Source: Achromobacter sp. Bel
Lineage (GTDB): Bacteria; Pseudomonadota; Gammaproteobacteria; Burkholderiales; Burkholderiaceae_B
Direction of reading: 5' to 3'
Assembly: GCF_012928505.1 (NCBI RefSeq)
Contig: NZ_JABBJN010000054.1
Location: 1-39,779, forward strand
Length of the DNA stretch: 39,779 nucleotides
A program made the translations under genes and the position numbers. Positions within the stretch are counted from its first letter, which is position 1. Every line of letters starts with the position of its first letter. This document shows positions 1-7,672 of the stretch, piece after piece. The notes beneath the pieces are model-generated. The model ran no database searches. It had not been told where the DNA came from and saw only the letters and a list, made by a program, of their open reading frames with translations.

Positions 1-1
1 G

Positions 2-295
2 GTGGCCGCCCTGGGCGGCGGCGCGCGGGATCCGCGGCTGGTGCGCTTGCTGGCGGATTTCCTGGGGCATCCGGTGGAGCGCTGCGGCGATGACGAGACC
101 GGGGCGCGCGGGGCGGCCGGCTATGCGGCATTGTCGCAAGGGGCTTGCGCGGACGAGGTCTTGCCGGTGCGCTGCGTGGCCGAGGCGCCGGACGCGACGG
201 CCGCCGAGGCCCACGCGGCGTTCTATTCGGAATTTGAGGCGCTGATCGGCAATATGGCGCCCGTGTTCGGACAATTGGCGGGGCGTGCGCCATGA
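2..295 (+). CDS. FGGY-family carbohydrate kinase, C-terminal fragment (5' end outside window)
   Basis: Only the last 97 residues are visible; the frame is open to the left edge. The opening residues 'ALGGGARDPRLVRLLADFLGHPV' in spaced form (a glycine-rich GGGAR followed by LLADxLGxPV) match the conserved C-terminal ATPase-lobe motif of FGGY kinases such as xylulokinase, glycerol kinase and erythritol kinase. These enzymes phosphorylate a sugar or polyol with ATP in the cytoplasm. Its TGA stop overlaps the ATG of the GlpD-like dehydrogenase (ATGA), so the two are translationally coupled. A kinase followed by a GlpD-like dehydrogenase resembles the EryA/EryB pairing of erythritol catabolism, but the substrate cannot be read from this fragment. 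Family call fairly safe; substrate unknown. Confidence 0.75.
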   Translation: MAALGGGARDPRLVRLLADFLGHPVERCGDDETGARGAAGYAALSQGACADEVLPVRCVAEAPDATAAEAHAAFYSEFEALIGNMAPVFGQLAGRAP

Positions 296-2010
296 CGACG
301 GCCGCTTTGCCCTATGTCCGCCCCTCGGCGTTGGCGGGCCGCCACTTTTCAACGGTGATTGTCGGCGCGGGCATCAATGGCGTGGGCGTGTTCCGTGATT
401 TGTCGCTGCAAGGCGTGGACTGCCTGATCGTCGACAAGGGCGATTTCGCGGCCGGCGCCAGCAGCGCGCCGTCGCGGATGATCCATGGTGGTCTGCGCTA
501 CCTGGAGAGCGGCGCGTTCGCGCTGGTGGCCGAAGCCACCCGCGAACGCAATCTGCTGCTGCGCAACGCGCCGCATCTGGTGCATCCGCTGGAAACGGTC
601 GTGCCGCTGTCCAGCCGGTTCGGCGGTTTGCTGGGCAGCATGTTGCGGTTTGCGGGATTCACGGCGTCGCCCGGCGCGCGCGGCTTGTTCGTGGTGGCGC
701 TGGGCCTGCGCCTGTATGACCGGCTGGGGCGGTGCCAGCGTGTGATGCCCGAACACCGGATCGCTCGCGCTTCAGCCGCAGACGGCGCCTTGTTCCGGGA
801 TTCAGTGGGGTGGACGGCCACGTATTTCGACGCCTGGATCAGCCACCCCGAATGGTTGATCCTGGAACTGATGGCCGATGCACATGCTGACCAACCCGCC
901 TCGCTGGCCGCCAATTATTGCAACGTGATGGCTTGCCGCGGCAAGACGCTGAGCTTGCGAGACGAGATCACAGGAGAAACGGTCGAGGTCACAGCGGACA
1001 CCGTGGTCAATGCCACGGGCGCCTGGCTGGACCGGTCGGCCGGCGTGCTGGAAGGGGCGGGTTCGCGTGTCATGGGCACGAAGGGCTCGCACCTGATCCT
1101 GGACCATCCCGCGTTGCGCACGGCGCTGGACGGGCGCATGGTGTATTTCGAAGCGTCGGACGGACGAGTCTGCATCGTTTATCCCTTCATGGATCGCGTG
1201 CTGGTCGGTTCCACCGACATACCGGTGGACGATCCCGACCAGGCGGCCACCGAGCCCGCCGAGATCGATTACCTGCTGGACGTGCTGGGCGAGGTCTTCC
1301 CGCGGCTGCGTTTTGCCCGCGGAGACGTCGTCTACACTTACGTCGGCGTGCGCCCACTGGCGTACTCGGATGCCGACAAGCCCGGCCAGATATCGCGGGA
1401 TCACGCGGTGGTGGTCGACCCGCCGAACGCCGTGCGCGAGGTGCCGCTGGTGTGCCTGGTGGGCGGCAAATGGACCACTTTCCGATCGCTGGCGGAAATG
1501 GCGGCGAATCAGGTGCTGGCGCAACTGGGCCGGCCGCGCTTGCGCCTGACCGAGACGCTGGCCATCGGCGGCGGCGCGGATATGCCTGCGGACGGACAGG
1601 CCAGGGAGCAACTGGTCAACGTGATCCACAGCCGGTCCGGCTTGCCGCGTGAGCGCATCGACGTGCTGGTCGGCCGCTACGGGTCGCGCGCTGGCGCGCT
1701 GGCGCAAGGCTTTGCCCGCGCGGGCGATGTTCCGCTGCGGCATGCGCCGGACTATTCCGAAGCGGAGATCCGCAGGTTGTGCCATGAAACCGGCGTGCAG
1801 CATCTGGCGGATCTGGTGATCCGCAGGACCTTGCTGGCGATACGCGGCCGCGTGACCGACGGCTTGCTGGCCGAATTGGCCGATCTGGTTGCGGCGGCGC
1901 TGGATTGGACGGACACGCGTCGGCGCGACGAATGGCTGGCTTGCGCCGCTATCCTGCGCGACCGGCATTTTGTAGATATTGATTCGACTTCTAGCCTTAT
2001 CACGACATGA
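292..2010 (+). CDS. GlpD-like FAD-dependent glycerol-3-phosphate (or polyol-phosphate) dehydrogenase
   Basis: 572 residues, normal for the GlpD/EryB family. The N-terminal Rossmann motif GAGING (residues 25-30) followed by GDFAAGASSAPSRMIHGGLRYLE around 50-72 is the FAD-binding and substrate region typical of aerobic glycerol-3-phosphate dehydrogenases; the C-terminal third has the helical DAO_C cap. The family oxidises glycerol-3-phosphate, or a longer polyol phosphate such as erythritol-4-phosphate, at the inner membrane face and passes electrons to quinone. It overlaps the kinase upstream and the GntR gene downstream by 4 bases each, so kinase, dehydrogenase and regulator form one transcript. 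The kinase neighbour and the dedicated regulator suggest a specific polyol pathway rather than the housekeeping GlpD; that is inference. Confidence 0.85.
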   Translation: MTTAALPYVRPSALAGRHFSTVIVGAGINGVGVFRDLSLQGVDCLIVDKGDFAAGASSAPSRMIHGGLRYLESGAFALVAEATRERNLLLRNAPHLVHPLETVVPLSSRFGGLLGSMLRFAGFTASPGARGLFVVALGLRLYDRLGRCQRVMPEHRIARASAADGALFRDSVGWTATYFDAWISHPEWLILELMADAHADQPASLAANYCNVMACRGKTLSLRDEITGETVEVTADTVVNATGAWLDRSAGVLEGAGSRVMGTKGSHLILDHPALRTALDGRMVYFEASDGRVCIVYPFMDRVLVGSTDIPVDDPDQAATEPAEIDYLLDVLGEVFPRLRFARGDVVYTYVGVRPLAYSDADKPGQISRDHAVVVDPPNAVREVPLVCLVGGKWTTFRSLAEMAANQVLAQLGRPRLRLTETLAIGGGADMPADGQAREQLVNVIHSRSGLPRERIDVLVGRYGSRAGALAQGFARAGDVPLRHAPDYSEAEIRRLCHETGVQHLADLVIRRTLLAIRGRVTDGLLAELADLVAAALDWTDTRRRDEWLACAAILRDRHFVDIDSTSSLITT

Positions 2011-2762
2011 GCAACCCCATTCCGACCCAAGACGTACTGGACCGAACCGCCAGCGCCCCGCTTTGGACGCAGTTCCGCGATGTGGTGCGGGGCAAGATCC
2101 TTCAGGGGGAGCTTGCGGTAGGGGCCAAGCTGCCTACCGAGGCCGAATTCGGTGAACAGTTCGGCATTTCCCGGATCGTGGTCAGGGAGGCGCTGGCGGA
2201 TCTGGTGCGCAACGGGCTGATCTACAAGATCCGCGGGCAGGGCGCCTTCGTGTCGGCGCGCGAACGCGACGAGGATTTCGTCTCGACGGTGCTGGGGTTT
2301 TCAGACGAGATGGCGCGCAAGGGCCGCACGGTCCGCACGCAGGTGCTGGTGCAGGAACTGCGCGCGCCGACCGCGCAGGAAGCCTCGGCCCTGGCGCTGG
2401 CCGATGCGGACATGGTGGTGGGGCTTAAGCGGCTGCGCAGCGTCGACGGCGAATTGCAATTGCTGGTGGAAACCGCCGTGCCGGCGGATCTGGCGCCTGG
2501 CCTGCACCGCACACGCCTGGAGAACCGGTCGCTGTATGACGTGCTGCGCCGCCAGTACGGCTTGCGCATCGTGCGCGCGGAGCGTTGGATTGATGCGGTG
2601 GCGCCAGATGCGCCGACGTGCGAACTATTGGGCATGGCCAGCGCGGAACCGCTGCTGCGCATTGAGTCCATCGCGTATGGCGCTAATGGCCGGCCGCTGG
2701 AATACTACCGCGCGCTGCACCGCTGCAAATCCAGCCGTCTGCACGTCCAGACCACGACTTGA
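2007..2762 (+). CDS. GntR-family transcriptional regulator with UTRA domain (HutC subfamily)
   Basis: 251 residues. The winged helix-turn-helix lies at about residues 18-83, with the GntR signature KLPTEAEFGEQFGISR (41-56) and the wing GQGAFVS near 78-83. Residues 100-245 fit the UTRA ligand-binding fold, which senses small sugars, sugar phosphates or organic acids. The ATG overlaps the dehydrogenase stop (ATGA), so the protein is made with the enzymes and probably represses its own operon until the pathway substrate or phosphorylated intermediate appears. The operator should lie upstream of the kinase, outside this window. Known erythritol operons use a different regulator family (EryD), which argues against a straightforward ery operon. 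Confidence 0.88.
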   Translation: MSNPIPTQDVLDRTASAPLWTQFRDVVRGKILQGELAVGAKLPTEAEFGEQFGISRIVVREALADLVRNGLIYKIRGQGAFVSARERDEDFVSTVLGFSDEMARKGRTVRTQVLVQELRAPTAQEASALALADADMVVGLKRLRSVDGELQLLVETAVPADLAPGLHRTRLENRSLYDVLRRQYGLRIVRAERWIDAVAPDAPTCELLGMASAEPLLRIESIAYGANGRPLEYYRALHRCKSSRLHVQTTT

Positions 2763-2779
2763 GGCGCAGCCTGAACCCA

Positions 2780-3355
2780 TCAGAAGAGGTTCAGCGCCTG
2801 CGCCACCCATAGCGCCAGGCCGATGGCGATGCCGATCAGCAGCGTGCGGCGCAGTCCTCCTCCCGAGCGCACCGCGCCCGGCGACAAGGAGGGGTCGGCT
2901 GCGGCTCTGCGTACAGCGTCGTCCGCAGGCACGCTTCGCGCCGGGCGGCCGATTTCCTGGTCCGGCGTGTCGGTTTCGATCGTGAATGCGGGTTTGCCCG
3001 TGGGGGCGGCCAGGTCCTTGATGTCGACGCCGGCGTTCTTCAGCATGTCCCACAGGCCGCCCAGGTCTTGGCCGCTGCGCAACGCTTCGATGCGTTCGCG
3101 CGTGGCCCGCGGGACCTCGTCCAGGCTGTCGTACTTGCGGCCGTTCACCGTGACCGCGCCGTCCTTGATCTCGACCTTGAATACTTCCCCGTTCTCAACA
3201 CCTGCGTAGCTCCATTCCTGGCTGACGCTGACGCCGTCCATCTTGCCGTCCAGCAGGTCTTCAATGTTGACGCGCTGTTCGGGCGTGAGGTCCGTGGTGG
3301 AACTCCAGCTGCGCGTGGTCGTCGAACTACGCCAGGTCTTCGTCTTGTCGTTCAT
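2780..3355 (-). CDS. hypothetical protein with C-terminal membrane anchor
   Basis: 191 residues, not recognised as a named family. The N-terminus is rich in Ser, Thr and Trp (residues 7-22), the middle (about 25-120) is acidic and soluble and includes a short beta-type stretch ending in VTVNGRKYDSLDEVP, residues 120-165 are Pro/Ala-rich and probably disordered, and the last 20 residues form one hydrophobic helix ending almost at the stop. There is no N-terminal signal, so it resembles a tail-anchored or C-terminally anchored inner-membrane protein with a cytoplasmic body. It is transcribed against gntR, with 17 bases between the two stops. The frame has good codon usage and starts with ATG 9 bases after a weak GGATCC-like site. 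Function unknown. Confidence 0.7.
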   Translation of the reverse strand: MNDKTKTWRSSTTTRSWSSTTDLTPEQRVNIEDLLDGKMDGVSVSQEWSYAGVENGEVFKVEIKDGAVTVNGRKYDSLDEVPRATRERIEALRSGQDLGGLWDMLKNAGVDIKDLAAPTGKPAFTIETDTPDQEIGRPARSVPADDAVRRAAADPSLSPGAVRSGGGLRRTLLIGIAIGLALWVAQALNLF

Positions 3356-3680
3356 GGGGGATCCGTTGCTGTTGCTGTCGTGAAATATACAGAATCCGTT
3401 AACCCGCTTGTCAGAAAAGCCCGCTTTTGCGGGCTTCTTACATTGTCCTTAATGCAAAAGATATTTCCATGTCAAGAAAATCGAACTGATATGGTCATAT
3501 GAGCGGATCAGATGGTCGAAAAGGCGCATAATGCCAACACCTTCTCTTACGTCCCTTTTCAAGAGCAGGTTCGATTTTCTGTAAGCAAAGAGCGTGTTGT
3601 CACTAGCTCGGCAGTTCGTGTTTCCAGGTTTCATGTTCGGTAGCGCGCTAGGACAACTTGGAGTATTCACGGAGATGTCT
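3356..3680. promoter_or_regulatory. AT-richer intergenic region between divergent genes
   Basis: About 325 bases separate the anchored hypothetical gene (-) from the dehydrogenase operon (+). Base composition falls visibly compared with the flanking genes. It holds a perfect hairpin at 3417-3436, a 12-base inverted repeat (3475-3486 with 3569-3580) and the Shine-Dalgarno GGAG at 3671-3674. Promoters for both directions are expected here, but I could not assign -35/-10 boxes securely. A short open frame from 3594 extends the first dehydrogenase gene upstream, but lacks a ribosome site and a signal-peptide-like start. Confidence 0.6.
3417..3436. terminator. perfect 8-bp hairpin, possible minus-strand terminator or leader element
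   Basis: AAGCCCGC, loop TTTT, GCGGGCTT. Read on the minus strand the stem is followed by TTTTC, as in a weak intrinsic terminator; on the plus strand the following bases are not T-rich. There is no minus-strand gene to its right before 11.6 kb, so if it acts on the minus strand it sits in the leader of the anchored hypothetical gene (start 3355) and could attenuate it. Alternatively it blocks gntR read-through toward the dehydrogenase operon. Confidence 0.45.
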
Positions 3681-4394
3681 ATGACAGAAGATGCAAAGCC
3701 GCGCCGGCGGTTTCTGCAAGCGTTGGCCATTGTGCCGGCGTCGACGATGGCGGTAGGGGCCTTGACCACGGCCTGTACCAGCGCCGACGAAGGCAAGGCC
3801 GCTCAGGCCGCCAAGCCCTACGCACCCACCTATTTCACCCAGCCTGAATGGACCTTCATCGTGGCGGCCGTGGATCACCTGATCCCCGCCGACGAGTATG
3901 GTCCGGGCGCCATCGCCGCTGGCGTGCCCGAGTTCATCGACCGCCAGATGGAAACGCCCTTCGGCCACGGCAAGCTCTGGTACATGCAGGGCCCGTTCCA
4001 TACCGACCAGGTGCCGGAATTGGGCTATCAGTTGAACCAGAATCCCCGCGAGGTCTACCGCCACGGCATCGAAGCCTGCAACGCCTGGTGCGTCAAAACG
4101 CACGGCAAGGTGTACGCCGAGCTGGACAAGCCGCTGCAGGAACAGATCCTGAAGGATCTGCAGGGCGGCAAGATCGAGCTCGGGACCGTACCTGCCCGGA
4201 CGTTCTTCAGCTTCCTCTTGTCCAACACCAAGGAAGGGTTCTTTGCCGATCCGATCTACGGCGGCAACAAGAACATGGTGGGTTGGAAGATGGTGGGCTT
4301 TCCGGGCGCGCGCGCCGACTATATGGACTGGGTCGACCAGCCCAATGTGAAGTACCCCTATGGCCCCGTGTCGATCTCTGGGGAGAAGGGTTAA
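3681..4394 (+). CDS. gluconate 2-dehydrogenase subunit 3-type protein (small subunit, Tat-exported)
   Basis: 237 residues. ATG 3681 is preferred because GGAG (3671-3674) stands 6 bases before it, and the protein then opens with a twin-arginine signal: RRR at 8-10 followed by FLQALA and a hydrophobic stretch to about residue 30; Cys32 is a weak lipobox candidate. ATG 3675 and 3594 are in frame but fit the ribosome site poorly. Residues 45-235 match the gluconate 2-dehydrogenase subunit 3 family, the small partner that carries the FAD subunit through the Tat system to the periplasm. It is followed 2 bases later by the GMC flavoprotein and then by the tri-haem cytochrome, the standard order small-large-cytochrome for membrane-bound sugar and sugar-acid dehydrogenases. 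Substrate not determined. Confidence 0.85.
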   Translation: MTEDAKPRRRFLQALAIVPASTMAVGALTTACTSADEGKAAQAAKPYAPTYFTQPEWTFIVAAVDHLIPADEYGPGAIAAGVPEFIDRQMETPFGHGKLWYMQGPFHTDQVPELGYQLNQNPREVYRHGIEACNAWCVKTHGKVYAELDKPLQEQILKDLQGGKIELGTVPARTFFSFLLSNTKEGFFADPIYGGNKNMVGWKMVGFPGARADYMDWVDQPNVKYPYGPVSISGEKG

Positions 4395-4396
4395 TC

Positions 4397-6172
4397 ATGG
4401 CGATCAAAAAAGACAAAGTGGATGCGGTGCTGGTCGGGTTCGGCTGGACCGGCGCAATCCTGGGGCAGGAACTGACCGAAGCCGGCCTGCACGTGCTGGC
4501 GCTGGAGCGCGGCGGCATGCAGGACACGCCCAAGGACGCCGAGTATCCCAAGGTGGTCGACGAACTGGCATATTCCGTGCGCGGCAAGCTGTTCCAGGAC
4601 CTGTCCAAGGAAACCGTGACGATCCGCCATGGCGTGGATGACGTGGCCGTGCCGTACCGTCAGAACGGCTCGTTCCTGCTGGGCACGGGTGTGGGCGGCG
4701 CGGGCTTCCATTGGAACGGCATGCACTACCGCGTATTGCCGGAAGAACTGGAACTGCGCACGCGCTACGAAACGCGCTACGGCAAGAGTTTCATTCCGGA
4801 AGGCATGACCATCCAGGATTTCGGCGTGACCTACGACGAACTGGAACCGTACTTCTCGAAGTTCGAGTATGTGTGCGGCACGTCCGGCAAGGCGGGCAAC
4901 CTGAACGGCAAGATCGTCGAAGGCGGCAACCCGCTGGAAGGCCGCCGCAGCAAGGAATTCCCGTTGCCCGCGCTGCCTAATACCTATGGCGCACAGCTGT
5001 TCGAGAAAGCCGCGCGCGAGGTCGGGTTCAATCCGTATCCGGCGCCTGCCGCCAATGCTTCCGGCCCGTACACCAACCCGTACGGCGTGCGCCTGGGGCC
5101 CTGTAATTTCTGCGGTTTCTGCGAAAACTACGGGTGCTATATGTATTCGAAGGCTTCGCCACAGACGACCATCTTGCCGGTGCTGCTGAAAAAGCCGAAC
5201 TTCGAGCTGCGCACGCATTCGCAGGTGATCAAGGTCAACCTGGATTCCACCGGCAAGAAGGCCGTCGGCGTGACGTACATCGATGCCGAAGGCCGCGAGA
5301 TCGACCAGCCGGCCGATCTGGTGATCCTGTCCGCCTATCAGATGCACAACGTGCGCCTCTTGCTGCTGTCGGGCATCGGCAAACCGTATGACCCGAAGAC
5401 CAATGAAGGCGTGGTCGGCAAGAACTACGCGTACCAGATGAACGGCGCGGTGAACGTGCTGCTGCCCAAGGGCACCCAGCTGAACCCCTTCGTGGGCACC
5501 GGCGCGGGCGGCGTGGGCATGGATGACTTGAATGGCGACCAGTTTGACCACGGCCCGCTGGGTTTCGTGGGCGGCGCCAGCATCCGCCACGTGCGCTACG
5601 GCGGCCGTCCGATCAAGCAGACGCCGACGACGCCGGGCACGCCCACCTGGGGCACCGCCTGGAAGGCCGGCGTGCAGGACGCGTACCAGCGCTTCATGAC
5701 CATCGGCATTTCCGGTTCGGTGATGTCGTACCGCGACGCCTATCTGTCGCTGGACCCGACGTACAAGGACGCCTATGGCCAGCCGCTGCTGCGCATGACG
5801 TTCGACTGGCACGACAACGAGTTCGACATGCTGGGCTACATGGGCAAGCGCATGGAAACTGTGGCGAAGGCCATGAATCCCGAGAAGCACTTCGTGGCGG
5901 TGCGCAAGAAGGGCGCGCGTTATGACACGCGGGTCTACCAGAGCACGCACAACACGGGCGGTGCGATCATGGGCGCGAACCCCAAGGAAAGTGTGGTCAA
6001 CAAGTACCTGCAAAGCTGGGATGTGCCGAACGTGTTCGTGATGGGCGCCTGCGTGTTCCCGCAGAACATGGGCTACAACCCGACGGGGCTGGTGGGCGCC
6101 TTGGCCTTCTGGGCCGCGCAGGCGATCCGTGACCAGTATTTGAAGAACCCCGGCCCGCTGGTCCAGGCTTAA
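4397..6172 (+). CDS. GMC-family FAD oxidoreductase, large subunit of membrane-bound sugar/gluconate-type dehydrogenase
   Basis: 591 residues, usual for this group. The start is ATG 4397 behind GGAGAAGG (4382-4389); the frame is open further upstream but would overlap the previous gene almost completely. FAD-binding GFGWTG occupies residues 14-19. Cysteines C236, C239, C242 and C247 form a cluster motif like the one that holds a 3Fe-4S centre in FAD glucose and fructose dehydrogenases. The C-terminal GMC active-site residues H518 (THNTGG) and N561 (NPTG) are present. It should oxidise a sugar, sugar acid or alcohol in the periplasm, without its own export signal, riding with the Tat-exported small subunit and giving electrons to the cytochrome. 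Gluconate or 2-ketogluconate chemistry is plausible; the substrate is not proven by sequence. Confidence 0.88.
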   Translation: MAIKKDKVDAVLVGFGWTGAILGQELTEAGLHVLALERGGMQDTPKDAEYPKVVDELAYSVRGKLFQDLSKETVTIRHGVDDVAVPYRQNGSFLLGTGVGGAGFHWNGMHYRVLPEELELRTRYETRYGKSFIPEGMTIQDFGVTYDELEPYFSKFEYVCGTSGKAGNLNGKIVEGGNPLEGRRSKEFPLPALPNTYGAQLFEKAAREVGFNPYPAPAANASGPYTNPYGVRLGPCNFCGFCENYGCYMYSKASPQTTILPVLLKKPNFELRTHSQVIKVNLDSTGKKAVGVTYIDAEGREIDQPADLVILSAYQMHNVRLLLLSGIGKPYDPKTNEGVVGKNYAYQMNGAVNVLLPKGTQLNPFVGTGAGGVGMDDLNGDQFDHGPLGFVGGASIRHVRYGGRPIKQTPTTPGTPTWGTAWKAGVQDAYQRFMTIGISGSVMSYRDAYLSLDPTYKDAYGQPLLRMTFDWHDNEFDMLGYMGKRMETVAKAMNPEKHFVAVRKKGARYDTRVYQSTHNTGGAIMGANPKESVVNKYLQSWDVPNVFVMGACVFPQNMGYNPTGLVGALAFWAAQAIRDQYLKNPGPLVQA

Positions 6173-6184
6173 GGAGACGGAACA

Positions 6185-7498
6185 ATGTTGAAGCAAACCA
6201 TTGTTGCGGCCTTTTCGGCCCTGATCGCCAGTGCTGCTTTCGCGGCGGACGGCACGCCGGCCGCGGCGGATGCGCAGATGATCAAGCAGGGCGAATACCT
6301 GTCGCGCGCCGGCGACTGCATTGCCTGCCATACGGCCCGGGGCGGCAAGCCCTTTGCCGGCGGGTTGGGCATCGAATCGCCGCTGGGCACGATCTACTCG
6401 ACCAACATCACGCCCGACAAAGAGACGGGCATCGGCAACTACACGTACGAAGACTTCGACCTGGCCGTGCGCCACGGCAAGGCGCGCGACGGGCATTCGC
6501 TGTATCCGGCCATGCCGTACACCGCGTACGCCAAGGTCACGCCCGATGACGTGAAGGCGCTGTATGCCTACTTCATGCATGGCGTGGAACCCGTCAAGCA
6601 GGAAAACAAGGACACGGACATTTCCTGGCCCATGTCGATGCGCTGGCCCTTGACCGTGTGGCGCTGGATGTTCGCGCCGGATGTCGTCAGCGGCCCGGCC
6701 GCCAGCGACTTGAAGGGCGCCGACCGCGAAGCGCTGCTGCGCGGCCAGTACCTGGTCGAAGGCCTGGGCCATTGCAGCACCTGCCATACGCCGCGCGGTT
6801 TCGCCTTGCAGGAAAAAGCGTTGAGCGACGCGGACGGCTCGGCCTTCCTGTCGGGCGGCGTGGTCGAAGGCTGGCTGGCCAAGAATCTGCGCGGCGACGT
6901 CGCCGACGGGCTGGGCAGCTGGACGAAGGAAGATATCGCCGTGTTCCTGAAGTCGGGCCGCAACGGTCATTCGGCCGCCTTCGGCGGCATGGCGCAAGTG
7001 GTGGAAGACAGCACGCAACACCTGTCCGACGCCGATCTGAACGCCATTGCGGTGTATCTGAAGAGCTTGCCGCCGGTCAACAAGGACGCGACCCAGCCGC
7101 TGGCCTATGACGCGTCCGTGGCGCAAGCGCTGCGCACCGGCAAGGATAAGAGCGATGGCGCGATGGCGTTCCTGAACAACTGCGCCGCCTGCCACCGCAG
7201 CACCGGCAAGGGCTATACGGAAACGTTCCCGCAGTTGGCGCTGAGCTCGACGGTGAACTCCGCCGATCCGGCCTCGCTGATCCACATCGTGTTGAAGGGC
7301 GCGCAGATGCCGGGCACGACGGCGGCGCCGACCGCCTACGCGATGCCCGGCTTCGACTGGCGCATGACGGACAAGGAAGTCGCCGATGTGGTGACCTTCG
7401 TACGGTCCAGCTGGGGCAACAAGGGCGCGGCAGTCAGCGCGTCGGACGTGGCCAAGGTACGCAAGGAAGTGGGGGCGGCCGCGCAGCCCGCGCGATAA
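6185..7498 (+). CDS. tri-haem cytochrome c subunit of the membrane-bound dehydrogenase
   Basis: 437 residues with a Sec signal peptide of about 20 residues ending AAFA-ADG. Three CXXCH haem sites are visible: C45/C48/H49, C197/C200/H201 and C333/C336/H337, with Met-containing segments after each that could supply the sixth ligands. The layout and length match the cytochrome subunits of gluconate 2-dehydrogenase and membrane-bound alcohol dehydrogenase, which take electrons from the flavoprotein and pass them to ubiquinone or an oxidase. It starts 12 bases after the flavoprotein stop behind AAGGAGACGG (a good ribosome site) and is the last gene of the operon, which ends at the strong terminator 7534-7574. 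Confidence 0.9.
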   Translation: MLKQTIVAAFSALIASAAFAADGTPAAADAQMIKQGEYLSRAGDCIACHTARGGKPFAGGLGIESPLGTIYSTNITPDKETGIGNYTYEDFDLAVRHGKARDGHSLYPAMPYTAYAKVTPDDVKALYAYFMHGVEPVKQENKDTDISWPMSMRWPLTVWRWMFAPDVVSGPAASDLKGADREALLRGQYLVEGLGHCSTCHTPRGFALQEKALSDADGSAFLSGGVVEGWLAKNLRGDVADGLGSWTKEDIAVFLKSGRNGHSAAFGGMAQVVEDSTQHLSDADLNAIAVYLKSLPPVNKDATQPLAYDASVAQALRTGKDKSDGAMAFLNNCAACHRSTGKGYTETFPQLALSSTVNSADPASLIHIVLKGAQMPGTTAAPTAYAMPGFDWRMTDKEVADVVTFVRSSWGNKGAAVSASDVAKVRKEVGAAAQPAR

Positions 7499-7533
7499 CG
7501 CCCGGCGGTTCCGCATCCCGGATCCGCGCGATG

Positions 7534-7574
7534 GCGGCGCCGGAAAGCCCAAGCTTTCCGGCGCCGCTTTTTTT
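7534..7574 (+). terminator. strong intrinsic terminator of the dehydrogenase operon
   Basis: A 14-bp perfect stem (7534-7547 with 7554-7567), loop CCCAAG, then seven T residues (7568-7574). It lies 36 bases after the cytochrome stop and is the clearest Rho-independent terminator in the window. Confidence 0.93.
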
Positions 7575-7672
7575 ATGGATGCGCCGAGCCCAGATCGCCG
7601 GTGAAGGGCAGGCACCGGGCGCGGCTGCCTGCTATGATTACTGGATAAAACACCAGTTATCCGGCCTGGCCG

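Noticed and set aside
3594..3680. Upstream extension of the small dehydrogenase subunit to ATG 3594
   Set aside because: The extension places 29 residues before the twin-arginine motif and has no ribosome site, while ATG 3681 has GGAG at proper distance.
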